From Candidatus Gastranaerophilales bacterium (GTDB lineage Bacteria; Cyanobacteriota; Vampirovibrionia; Gastranaerophilales; Gastranaerophilaceae), in the NCBI GenBank assembly GCA_944325005.1, contig CALUYO010000016.1, positions 1 through 39,333 on the forward strand: a stretch of DNA of 39,333 nt, written 5' to 3'. This document shows, piece by piece, positions 1 through 7,665 of this stretch; the first letter of the stretch is position 1, and each line of letters opens with the position of its first letter. The notes beneath the pieces are model-generated. The model saw only the letters and a list, made by a program, of their open reading frames with translations. It was not told the DNA's origin and made no database searches. The translations under genes and the position numbers were made by a program.

Positions 1-2
1 CA

Positions 3-107
3 GCTATTTGTCGTATTTTAGACCCTGAAAATACTTCAATCACCTTGAATACAATAGAAAAAGTTGCTAAATACTTAGGGAAAAGAATTATTTTATCTTT
101 CGCTTAA
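3..107 (+). CDS. HTH (XRE-type) antitoxin, C-terminal end only
   Basis: The first bases of the window encode the last 34 residues of a protein whose 5' end lies outside. The tail reads IxRILDPENTSIT, then LxTIExVAKYLGK and IILSF. This matches the end of small Cro/C1-type HTH antitoxins, where the last helix and a short beta strand follow the DNA-binding helices. The stop TAA is at 105-107. It converges on the toxin-like gene on the other strand and the two 3' ends overlap by 15 bases. Role as antitoxin is inferred from this tail and the neighbour; most of the protein cannot be seen. Confidence 0.6.
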   Translation, partial: AICRILDPENTSITLNTIEKVAKYLGKRIILSFA

Positions 108-449
108 ATCTTTATACCGTTTGATTGCAATATCTAAATCTTTTTGCGGTGTCTTTTGACTTTTCTTGATAAATGCGTGTAAAAGCACCATTGTGTTATC
201 TTCGACATAAAAGATAACTCTTGCAATCCCATTTGATACATTACTGCGAACTTCTTCTAAGCCGTTTGTGCCATGCAAAACTCTTGTCAAAGGCATACCT
301 ATCGGATAGCCATATTGAACAGTTTTGACGTCAAAACCGATTGTACGCTTATCTTCTTTGGGCAAGTCTTTAAGCCATTCTCTCACTGGTTCATTACCTG
401 AACTTGTCTTGTAAAAATATACTTCCAATGCCTCTGTTCGCTTTGCCAT
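93..449 (-). CDS. RelE/HigB-like toxin (phage Gp49-like family)
   Basis: A 118-residue protein of the phage-derived Gp49-like/HigB group of RelE-superfamily toxins, which cleave mRNA at the ribosome in characterised members. Visible hallmarks are the N-terminal VYFYKTSSGNEPVREWL segment, the central pattern GxPLTRxLxGxxGLEEVR, and the C-terminal strand VLLHAFIKKSQKTP followed by a helix DLDIAIKRY. Length is normal for the family. An ATG at 449 is followed by a full domain. The usual partner would be encoded directly next to it on the same strand; here the HTH antitoxin tail sits on the opposite strand and converges. Activity is not shown by sequence alone. Confidence 0.8.
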   Translation of the reverse strand: MAKRTEALEVYFYKTSSGNEPVREWLKDLPKEDKRTIGFDVKTVQYGYPIGMPLTRVLHGTNGLEEVRSNVSNGIARVIFYVEDNTMVLLHAFIKKSQKTPQKDLDIAIKRYKDLSER

Positions 450-503
450 GCGTTTATTATAGCATAATTATGTTCATGGTAAAATTATTTAATAAGGAGT
501 AGC

Positions 504-530
504 TATGGCAGATGAAATGATTTTTTACTA
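504..530 (+). other. Eight-codon ORF behind a strong ribosome binding site
   Basis: AAGGAG at 496-501 is followed by an ATG at 504 and the reading MADEMIFY, then TAA. It may be the start of a decayed gene or a leader peptide ahead of the YjbR-family gene at 574. The reading frame is very short, so the call rests mainly on the good Shine-Dalgarno match. Confidence 0.25.
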
Positions 531-573
531 ACAATAGCAAGAATGATTTAATAGCGATATTTTAAGATGTATT

Positions 574-1245
574 ATGACTGAGTACTACAAGAATAAAAAA
601 ATCAACAAGACAAAACTATTGAATTTCGGTTTTAAGAAAAAAAATGATACATTTATATACAATCAACCAATATTAGATGAACAATTTAATCTAACAATTT
701 TAGTTGATACACAGGGTAACGTTCATACCAAATTAGTTGAAACTGCAACAAACGAGTTATACATTTTACATCTGGTAGAAGATGCCTGCGGAGATTTTGT
801 AGGCAAAGTAAAAAAAGAATATAATGATATTCTGGAAAGATTATACAAAGAATGTTTTGAGCCGGATGTTTTTAAAACTAAGCAAGCACAGAAATTGATT
901 GAATATATTAAAGAAAGATATTCTAATGAGTTAGAATTTCTATGGGAAAAGTTTGCAAACAATGCAATTGTCAGGAGAAAAGATAATTTAAAATGGTATG
1001 CTGCATTTTTAACAGTGTCAAAGGAAAAACTCGGTTTTGAAGATAAAACTTTAGCAGAAATTATTGACTTAAGAGCTGAGAATGTTGATAAAATTATTGA
1101 TAATAAACAGATTTTTCCGGGTTATCATATGAATAAAAAGCACTGGATAACAATAATTCTTGACGGCTCTGTTCCTCTTGAGACTATCAAAACTAAAATT
1201 GATGAGAGTTATGAACTTGCCAGAAACAGAAAAAGGGGGAAATAA
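574..1245 (+). CDS. MmcQ/YjbR family protein with N-terminal extension
   Basis: A 223-residue cytoplasmic protein. The C-terminal half (about residues 120-220) fits the MmcQ/YjbR (DUF419, CyaY-like double-wing) family: a predicted helix near WYAAF, the strand around DLRAEN, then FPGYHMNKKHWITIIL and the closing helix after DGSVPLETIKTKIDESYEL. The KKHWITI core with the GS.P...I..LI-type helix is the family hallmark. The first 100 residues form an additional region known from longer Firmicute-type members, with KKIN..KLL.FGF and a strand LTILVDTQGNV. YjbR proteins have a fold suggesting DNA or partner binding, but no clear biochemical role. It stands alone between the toxin and a methyltransferase. 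Confidence 0.75.
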   Translation: MTEYYKNKKINKTKLLNFGFKKKNDTFIYNQPILDEQFNLTILVDTQGNVHTKLVETATNELYILHLVEDACGDFVGKVKKEYNDILERLYKECFEPDVFKTKQAQKLIEYIKERYSNELEFLWEKFANNAIVRRKDNLKWYAAFLTVSKEKLGFEDKTLAEIIDLRAENVDKIIDNKQIFPGYHMNKKHWITIILDGSVPLETIKTKIDESYELARNRKRGK

Positions 1246-1337
1246 CAATCTATAGTCAACAAATTACTTAATTTTAAAGTTATGTAAAAAAATTTTAAAT
1301 TAAGTAAAATAAAATTTTGTTTTGTATTAATAACAAT

Positions 1338-2330
1338 ATGGATATTGCAAATCTATCTTATCAAAATAAAATTTATCATAATACGCACGTTTCAAAATCT
1401 AATGTAAACTTTTGCGGACAGGCAGGTATTGAGAAACTTGGAAAAGATATTTACGTAGGGACAAGAAACTTTTTAATACAGGAAACAGCCTTCTTTAGAG
1501 AACCGGAAGTCCTTGAATTTGTAAAAGGCTATATAGCAACAACGCTAAAACATAAACCAGAAATAAATATTATAGATGGGGCCTGCTCTAAAGGATATGA
1601 AACCTATACACTTGCAATGATGCTTGACAAAGCCAGCCAGAAAATTAATATAACAGGATTTGATCTCGGGGAAGAAGCCATCAAAGAAGCAAATAACAGA
1701 AAATTTGTAATAAAAAAATTAATTATAAATAGTGAACGCGATGAATATTACAAAATGGGATATGCCGCTTTTAATGATGACTATCTGGCATTCGCACCTA
1801 AAGAAACATTACAAGGGAAAGAAGCAGAATATCAGACAATGTTTAATGATTTTTTTGAGGAAATCCCTAATGATAAAGAAAAACACTCATTGAGCGAATG
1901 TATAAAAAGTATAATATTTAAAGGATTGATACCGCAATTTGAGACAAAATGTTTTCGTCCCAAACCCGCAGTCACGGATAAATGCCGCTTTGTACAGGGT
2001 GATATTTTAAAATTAGATGAAATAGTTCCTCCACATAATGCAGATGTACTTTTATTTCGAAATGCTTTATATCATTTAACAACAAAAGAAGGGGGGTCTG
2101 GCTTTAAAATTTCTCTTCCACAGGAATATGTTAACATGGTTGTAAAAAAAGTTGTTGAACAGGTAGATAACTCCTTAAATAAAAACGGACTCTTTGTAAT
2201 TGGACAACATCAGAGCGATCACACCAGTCCAGTAAAAGATATACTTTATAAGGAACTGACAAAACGCAATTTTATTCCGGCCTTTACAAACCAATACGAT
2301 TCAATTGTTACAGTATGGGAGAAAAATTAA
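1338..2330 (+). CDS. CheR-like SAM-dependent methyltransferase
   Basis: About 330 residues. I place the start at ATG 1338 rather than an in-frame TTG at 1317. Typical CheR signatures follow in order: TAFFREPEVLEFV near residue 48, the SAM-binding stretch IIDGACSKGYETYTLAMML around residues 75-93, an acidic strand ending GFDLGEEAI, and late ADVLLFRNALYHL corresponding to the DLIFCRNVLIYF motif. CheR enzymes methylate receptor glutamates, but no chemoreceptor or flagellar gene is nearby, so the substrate is unknown. Residues 24-28 (NFCGQ) form a short tag seen in other proteins of this type of organism. A second, more degenerate relative lies at 7666-8478. Confidence 0.75.
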   Translation: MDIANLSYQNKIYHNTHVSKSNVNFCGQAGIEKLGKDIYVGTRNFLIQETAFFREPEVLEFVKGYIATTLKHKPEINIIDGACSKGYETYTLAMMLDKASQKINITGFDLGEEAIKEANNRKFVIKKLIINSERDEYYKMGYAAFNDDYLAFAPKETLQGKEAEYQTMFNDFFEEIPNDKEKHSLSECIKSIIFKGLIPQFETKCFRPKPAVTDKCRFVQGDILKLDEIVPPHNADVLLFRNALYHLTTKEGGSGFKISLPQEYVNMVVKKVVEQVDNSLNKNGLFVIGQHQSDHTSPVKDILYKELTKRNFIPAFTNQYDSIVTVWEKN

Positions 2331-2400
2331 CATATTTATGCATTTATCTGTAAAAAGTTAAATTACATGCTATATTAAATTTAGAAGGGAACCGAATATA

Positions 2401-3549
2401 ATGAAATACAGAAATCTGGGGAGTACTGGCATTTCAGTCAGCGAAATAGGAATCGGCTGTGAAGGATTTGCAGGAAAGACCGATGAAGAAATTTTGGAAT
2501 TTATTAATTTAATGGAACTTGAAGGGGTTAATTGTATTGATCTCTATACACCAAACCCGCAGGTCAGAAAAGGGCTAGCTAAAGCTATTAAACACCGTAG
2601 AGAAAAATTTATACTACAGTCACATTTATGCAGTATATGGGAAAATGGACAATATTTAAGAACCAGAAATATAGCAAAAGTCAAGTCCGGTTTTGAAACA
2701 ATGCTTAAGGAACTTGATACTGATTATATAGATATTGGGATGATTCACTATGTTGATTCAATATCTGATCTGGATACAATTTTAAATGGACCGATTATTG
2801 AGTATACAAAAGAACTAAAAGAACAGGGGAAAATTAAATGTATCGGTATGAGCAGTCATAATCCGGTTGTAGCTCAAAAAGCCGTTGAGACAGGTATCAT
2901 AAAAGTACTTATGTTTAGTGTAAATCCATGCTATGATTTACAACCGGCAGATGAAGATGTAGAACAGTTATGGAATCCTGAGAAGTATAACAAACAGCTA
3001 TTGAATATGGATAAAGACAGGCAGAACCTGTATGAAACCTGTGAAAAACTCGAGGTAGGAATTACTGTAATGAAAGCTTTCGGTGGAGGGGACTTATTAA
3101 ATTCAAAGTACTCACCGGCTAAAGTTTCTCTAACGCCTATTCAATGTATTCATTATGCATTAACCCGCCCTGCCGTAGCTTCAATTATGTGCGGAGCCAG
3201 AAGTATTGAAGAGTTAAAAGAAAGTATTTACTACGAGAATGCAAACAATGAAGAAAAAGATTACGCTTCAACTCTTGCGTCTTTTCCAAAAATAAGCTGG
3301 GAAGGACATTGCATGTATTGCGGTCACTGTGCACCATGTCCAAAAGGGATTGATGTTGCATCAGTTACAAAATTTTTAAATCTGGTAAAGGCTCAGGGGG
3401 AAATCCCGGAAACAGTTCGTGAACATTACAAAGTCCTGCCCCATAAAGCAGTAGAATGTATTGCGTGCGGAGCTTGTGAAAAACGCTGTCCGTTTAAGGT
3501 CGAAATAAGAAAGAATATGAGAGAAGCAAAAGATGTATTTGGAGAATAA
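2401..3549 (+). CDS. Aldo/keto reductase with C-terminal double [4Fe-4S] ferredoxin domain
   Basis: 382 residues. The N-terminal 280 residues are an aldo/keto reductase barrel, starting MKYRNLGSTGISVSEIGIGC, with IDLYTP in place of the usual FDTAxxY motif, and IHYVDS and CIGMSSHNP later. The C-terminus has two ferredoxin clusters, CMYCGHCAPCP near 302-312 and CIACGACEKRCP near 351-362, each with four cysteines. Such fused enzymes are common in anaerobes and presumably move electrons from ferredoxin-like centres to a carbonyl or other substrate; the substrate is unknown. Promoter-like TATATT and an AAGGG ribosome site precede ATG 2401. Its last 17 bases overlap the start of larE, so the two are likely translated together. 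Confidence 0.85.
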   Translation: MKYRNLGSTGISVSEIGIGCEGFAGKTDEEILEFINLMELEGVNCIDLYTPNPQVRKGLAKAIKHRREKFILQSHLCSIWENGQYLRTRNIAKVKSGFETMLKELDTDYIDIGMIHYVDSISDLDTILNGPIIEYTKELKEQGKIKCIGMSSHNPVVAQKAVETGIIKVLMFSVNPCYDLQPADEDVEQLWNPEKYNKQLLNMDKDRQNLYETCEKLEVGITVMKAFGGGDLLNSKYSPAKVSLTPIQCIHYALTRPAVASIMCGARSIEELKESIYYENANNEEKDYASTLASFPKISWEGHCMYCGHCAPCPKGIDVASVTKFLNLVKAQGEIPETVREHYKVLPHKAVECIACGACEKRCPFKVEIRKNMREAKDVFGE

Positions 3550-4339
3550 AGTAACAAAATTAAAACAATACATAAAAGCTTTAGATTCATTTGCAGTAGC
3601 ATTCTCATCCGGCGTTGACTCAACTTTTCTGCTAAAAATAGCTCATGAACAAGCAGGTGATAAAATAATAGCCGTTACAGCCAAATCTTCTCTGTTTCCT
3701 GAAAGAGAATTTAATGAAGCAATAAACTTCTGTAAAAAAGAAGGAATAAAACATATAATAATAGAAGCAAATGAACTAAACACTGAATGTTTTCGCCAAA
3801 ACCCGCCAAACAGGTGCTATCTGTGTAAAAAAGAATTATTTAAAAAATTTTTAACAATAGCCGAAGAAAATAATATTAAATACGTTGTAGAAGGTTCAAA
3901 TGCTGATGATATACAAGATTACCGTCCCGGCATGCGGGCTGTAAAAGAGTTAGGAATAAAAAGTCCTCTGCTTGAAGCAGGGTTGACAAAAGCAGAAATA
4001 AGAATTTTATCAAAACAGCTGGGACTTTCAACCTGGGAAAAACCATCTTTTGCTTGTCTGGCCTCAAGATTTGTTTATGGAGAAGAAATCTCGGAAGAAA
4101 AATTGAAAATGGTTGAGAATGCTGAAGAATTTCTGCGGAATGCCGGTTTCAAACAGGTTAGGGTACGTATTCATAATAATCTTGCACGAATTGAAGTTAT
4201 GCCTGAAGAATTTGAGAAATTACTGCAAATTCGGGAAAAAATAATTTCCGAATTTAAAACTTATGGTTTTAATTACATCACAATGGATTTAACCGGATAT
4301 AGAACAGGAAGTATGAATGAACCACTTAAGCTTCAATAA
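3533..4339 (+). CDS. larE: LarE, sulfur transferase of nickel-pincer nucleotide synthesis
   Basis: 268 residues, normal length for LarE. It turns pyridinium-3,5-biscarboxylate mononucleotide into the bisthiocarboxylate form, giving up sulfur from its own cysteine in the Lactobacillus enzyme. Seen here: an ATP-pyrophosphatase P-loop SSGVDST at about residues 25-31, the conserved NRCYLCKKELF near 93-103, EGSNADD near 120-126, and PSFACLASRF near 171-180, with Cys175 at the position of the sacrificial cysteine. The gene starts inside the reductase gene and ends inside the EamA transporter gene, a three-gene overlapping run. The larB and larC genes lie on the other strand just beyond the transporter. 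Confidence 0.93.
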   Translation: MYLENKVTKLKQYIKALDSFAVAFSSGVDSTFLLKIAHEQAGDKIIAVTAKSSLFPEREFNEAINFCKKEGIKHIIIEANELNTECFRQNPPNRCYLCKKELFKKFLTIAEENNIKYVVEGSNADDIQDYRPGMRAVKELGIKSPLLEAGLTKAEIRILSKQLGLSTWEKPSFACLASRFVYGEEISEEKLKMVENAEEFLRNAGFKQVRVRIHNNLARIEVMPEEFEKLLQIREKIISEFKTYGFNYITMDLTGYRTGSMNEPLKLQ

Positions 4340-5198
4340 AACAAAAATCGCCATATTAAGCGCATTGTTTTCCGCAATACTTTATGCACTGTGTGTACCC
4401 TGTGCCAAAATATTAGGGAAACATGTCGAATCCGCAATTATGGGCGGACTTCTATATTTAGGAGCAGGTTCAGGGCTTTTGTTAACTGCATTGTTCAAGA
4501 AAAGTAAATCCAATTTATCTCTTACAAAAACAGAAGCTCCATATGCTGTTGCTATGGTTTTACTGGATATAACCGCGATAATTCTTTTAATGCTCGGGGT
4601 TTCAAGAACAAGTGGGGCAAATGTCGCACTGCTCGGAAATTTTGAACTTGTAGCGACATCTGTTGCGGCATTTGCATTTTTCAAAGAATTTGTTTCTATA
4701 AGACTGTTTTGCGCAATTATTTTGATAACACTTGCGAGCATAGTACTAAGTTTTGAAGGAGCCGGAAGTTTTATCTTCAATGCCGGCTCAATACTTGTTC
4801 TTCTATCCTGTGTATGCTGGGGAATTGAAAATAATTGTACAAGAATGATGAGTTCAAAAGACACAAGACAAATTACAATTATAAAAGGTTGTTTTTCCGG
4901 TGCCGGCGGACTTATTATTGCATTTTTACTTGGAGAAAGCCTTCCGCAAATTAAGTGGCTTATTTTAACATTGATACTCGGCTTTGTATCATACGGAATA
5001 AGTGTGAGTCTTTATATTTATGCTCAAAGATTTCTCGGTGCAGCCAAAACAGGTGCATTCTACTCAGTTGCACCGTTTTTTGGGGTGTTAATTTCAATGA
5101 TATTTCTTGGCGAAAGACCAGATATGAGATTTTATATCTCGCTTTTAATAATGCTTGCAGCAAGTATATTAGTTGTCAGAGATACTCAAAACTCTTAA
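4317..5198 (+). CDS. EamA/DMT-family membrane transporter
   Basis: 293 residues with about ten hydrophobic segments and two internal repeats, as in the drug/metabolite transporter family. Typical features are an early GGLLYLGAGSG segment, the helix pair boundary SGANVALLGNFELVATSVAAF and, in the second repeat, FLGAAKTGAFYSVAPFFGVLISMIFLGERP, which matches the conserved end of EamA domains. Substrate cannot be read from sequence. The start overlaps larE by 23 bases and AGGAAG precedes it, so it may export or import something linked to the Lar pathway. Its last 30 bases overlap the 3' end of larC, which converges from the other strand. Confidence 0.88.
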   Translation: MNHLSFNKTKIAILSALFSAILYALCVPCAKILGKHVESAIMGGLLYLGAGSGLLLTALFKKSKSNLSLTKTEAPYAVAMVLLDITAIILLMLGVSRTSGANVALLGNFELVATSVAAFAFFKEFVSIRLFCAIILITLASIVLSFEGAGSFIFNAGSILVLLSCVCWGIENNCTRMMSSKDTRQITIIKGCFSGAGGLIIAFLLGESLPQIKWLILTLILGFVSYGISVSLYIYAQRFLGAAKTGAFYSVAPFFGVLISMIFLGERPDMRFYISLLIMLAASILVVRDTQNS

Positions 5199-5936
5199 AA
5201 CAGGATTTTCATAAGGTCTTTTGCCGGCACCGTAACCTGTTTTTTGCAAAATAAACTCCTGAGGTAATTTATCACCTGTATAGAGAGCTGCAACAATAGC
5301 TGCGCCGGTGGGCGTAACCATTTCACCGTTATTATCACTGATTTTTAAAGGAAGTTTATACGCAGATGCTATTTCACAGACTGCAGGAACAGGCACAGGC
5401 ATTTTACCATGCTGACAGGTAACAAAACCCTGTCCGTCAGTAAGTGCCGAAAAATAAACTTTTTCAGGTTTTAAATCATCTAAAAGCACTGCAAAACTTA
5501 CTATATCAACAATAGAATCTATTGCGCCTACTTCATGGAAATGCACATCTTTAATATCTTTACCATGTACCTTGCTTTCTGCTTCAGCAACAATTTTAAA
5601 AATCTTTTTAGCCAAATTTCTTGCATTTTCGGAAATCTCAGCTTTATCAATTATTGCATTTATATCATCAAGATTCCTATGTAAATGGTGATGTCCAGGA
5701 TTTGAATCCTGATGTGAATGTCCTTGATTATGATAGTGTTCAGGTAGTATTACATCAAAATCAGTTGCCATAATAGCATTAATTGATTTTTTTGAAATTG
5801 TATAAGAAAATTCGTTATCCAATTTCAATGAAGCAAGCGCCGTTTCAAGTTTTTCTCTGCCCGCACCAAGATCCAGCAGTGCAGCAACAGACATATCACC
5901 TGATATTCCCGATTTACATTCAAAATATAAGTCCAT
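5169..5936 (-). CDS. larC: LarC N-terminal domain protein (nickel insertion), lacking LarC2
   Basis: 255 residues. It shows the LarC opening DLYFECKSGISGDMSVAALLDLG, a histidine-rich stretch (residues about 71-86, HNQGHSHQDS then PGHHHLH) likely to bind nickel, HFHEVGAIDSIVDIV near 130-144, TPTGAAIVAAL and the final KTGYGAGKR. This is the region called LarC1. Full LarC proteins are about 400 residues, and in Lactobacillus the C-terminal CTP-binding LarC2 part is joined by a programmed frameshift. Here the stop is followed by the antisense strand of a transporter gene with no LarC2-like reading in any frame I checked. larB ends one base upstream, so the two are co-translated. Function as metallochelatase is therefore uncertain. 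Confidence 0.88.
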   Translation of the reverse strand: MDLYFECKSGISGDMSVAALLDLGAGREKLETALASLKLDNEFSYTISKKSINAIMATDFDVILPEHYHNQGHSHQDSNPGHHHLHRNLDDINAIIDKAEISENARNLAKKIFKIVAEAESKVHGKDIKDVHFHEVGAIDSIVDIVSFAVLLDDLKPEKVYFSALTDGQGFVTCQHGKMPVPVPAVCEIASAYKLPLKISDNNGEMVTPTGAAIVAALYTGDKLPQEFILQKTGYGAGKRPYENPVLRVLSISDN

Positions 5937-6611
5937 TTATCTTTTCCTTTCTATAAGTTTATTAATCTGATTAGCACTGTAACCCGCGCCGAAACCGTTA
6001 TCAATATTCACAACTGTCATACCTTCAGCACAAGAATTTAGCATTGTCAAAAGTGCTGAAATTCCGTTAAATGAGGCTCCATATCCGACAGAGGTCGGAA
6101 CCGCAATAACGGGAACATCAACCATGCCTGCAAGTACACCGCCAAGAGCACCTTCCATTCCGGCAACAGCAATAATTACATTTGCTTTCTTAATATCCTC
6201 TACTTTATCAAAAAGCCTGTGAATACCTGCGATACCAATATCATAATACTTTTTGACAGAGCTTCCGTAGAATTGTGCTGTTTCAGAAGCTTCTTCAGCT
6301 ACCGGAATATCTCCGGTTCCGCCCGTGCAGACAGCAATTTCTCCCACAGTTTTAATCTCATTTTGTACTAAAGTTACAACACGCGCTGATTTATTGTATT
6401 TAACTTCGGGTAAAACATTTTGCAAAGCTTTTGCCTGTTTTTGGGAAACACGGGTACCGAGAACATTTTGACCTGCATTTTTAAATTCCGTAAAAATTTT
6501 TACAAGTTGGGCTTCTGTTTTACATTCACAAAAAACAGCTTCAGAACAACCTCTGCGTTTTGTACGTTCCACATCCAATTTTGCAAACCCTAATTCTATA
6601 TATTTATCCAT
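5937..6611 (-). CDS. larB: LarB, pyridinium-3,5-biscarboxylate mononucleotide synthase
   Basis: 224 residues of the LarB family, a PurE-like fold that carboxylates nicotinic acid adenine dinucleotide as the first step of nickel-pincer nucleotide synthesis. Diagnostic blocks are TGGTGDIPVAEEA near residues 115-127, GIAGIHRLF, AGMEGALGGVLAGMVDVPVIAVPTSVGYGASF and VNIDNGFGAGY near the C-terminus. The start codon overlaps the stop of the upstream membrane-protein gene (ATGGATAA), and larC starts directly after its stop. This gene belongs to the long minus-strand operon that begins at the flavodoxin gene. Confidence 0.94.
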   Translation of the reverse strand: MDKYIELGFAKLDVERTKRRGCSEAVFCECKTEAQLVKIFTEFKNAGQNVLGTRVSQKQAKALQNVLPEVKYNKSARVVTLVQNEIKTVGEIAVCTGGTGDIPVAEEASETAQFYGSSVKKYYDIGIAGIHRLFDKVEDIKKANVIIAVAGMEGALGGVLAGMVDVPVIAVPTSVGYGASFNGISALLTMLNSCAEGMTVVNIDNGFGAGYSANQINKLIERKR

Positions 6612-7662
6612 TAACTTCTCCTATAGATTTCCGGTTATCACGTTCAAATTTATTCTTTGTTGCAATTCTGTTTAAAATAGCAACCGCCGCTGCTATAGCC
6701 ATAGTATTTATGGTAAACGTAAGTCCGTAAGCCAAATTTTTAGATTTCAGCATCTGTTTCTTCTGCTCGGGCGGAAGATTCAAAATTTCTTTATAATTCT
6801 TTATATTACCATCGTTAAAAACATTAGTTTTAAATATTTTATCAGCTTTTTTATAAATAGGATTTTGTATAAGTTTTTCGCCCCAGAACATTAACGGAAC
6901 AGTTATTGAAAATCTGCGTGCGTTTTCAAGTTTTTCATATTTATCTCTGCTTGCATAAAAATAACTTGCTATACTAACCGGATAAATTAACATACCATAA
7001 TGCGCAAGTTCCAGATCACAGTTTTTAGTAAAATCAAGATGTTTTAGAGTTTTATCCAAAAATGGTTCAAATTTCTTATAAACATTTTTATTTTTTGCAA
7101 GAGCAAGAATACCAAATGAAGCACCAAGCCCGGCAAGTACAGTTAAACCGAGAGTTTTAAAAAGTTTTCCGGCCTTATTTTTGGCATCCTGTATCTGTTT
7201 TTGTTCTGCATTGATTTTAAGTCCAACAACAGATGTAAATTCTTTTTTCCCGCTGCTTGAAAGTGTCATCAAATTTCTTAAAGGTGCAATCCCGAATACA
7301 AGAGGTAATATTATACTAAAAGTTGAAGCTATTTGTGCAAATTTAGCAAGTTTTATATTTTTTCTTGTTTCATTACATGTTACTCTTGCTAAATCTTTGA
7401 AGGGGGTTGTAAGTTGTTCTTTAGAAATACCTTTTTGTTTTGCAAAATATCCGGCGCTCATTCTGGCAAGTGCCGGAGCAGAAAAATAAAATAAGGCAGA
7501 TTCTGATAATTCCACAAAACTAATTTCCTTAGATTCATCTTTACTTCTGGAAAGTCCGAGACGTGATATAAGACACCCGCCTGTATCACGAGCAAACATT
7601 CCGACAGATGAACTTGTTTCTAAACTTTTTAAAACATTTGTTGTAACTGATAAACTACACAT
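6604..7662 (-). CDS. Unknown multi-pass membrane protein
   Basis: 352 residues, not recognised. It has a hydrophilic N-terminus with cysteines (MCSLSV, then FARDTGGCLISRLGLSRS), a helical region rich in K and E, and about four to six hydrophobic segments: around FAQIASTFSIILPLVFGIA (~115-133), TLGLTVLAGLGASFGILALA (~175-194), YGMLIYPVSIASYFYA, and a C-terminal TFTINTMAIAAAVAIL. It sits in the operon between the CheR-like gene and larB, overlapping larB by 8 bases. I recall proteins of this style in Gastranaerophilales genomes, but give no function. Co-transcription with larBC makes a link to nickel handling possible but unproven. Confidence 0.6.
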   Translation of the reverse strand: MCSLSVTTNVLKSLETSSSVGMFARDTGGCLISRLGLSRSKDESKEISFVELSESALFYFSAPALARMSAGYFAKQKGISKEQLTTPFKDLARVTCNETRKNIKLAKFAQIASTFSIILPLVFGIAPLRNLMTLSSSGKKEFTSVVGLKINAEQKQIQDAKNKAGKLFKTLGLTVLAGLGASFGILALAKNKNVYKKFEPFLDKTLKHLDFTKNCDLELAHYGMLIYPVSIASYFYASRDKYEKLENARRFSITVPLMFWGEKLIQNPIYKKADKIFKTNVFNDGNIKNYKEILNLPPEQKKQMLKSKNLAYGLTFTINTMAIAAAVAILNRIATKNKFERDNRKSIGEVNG

Positions 7663-7665
7663 TTT

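Noticed and set aside
4382-4864. Long minus-strand frame of 160 codons opposite the transporter
   Set aside because: It is a shadow of the EamA gene; its residues show no family pattern and it has no ribosome site.
4317-5168. A LarC2 domain hidden by a programmed frameshift after larC
   Set aside because: The minus strand beyond the larC stop gives only antisense readings of a membrane transporter; none shows LarC2-like text.
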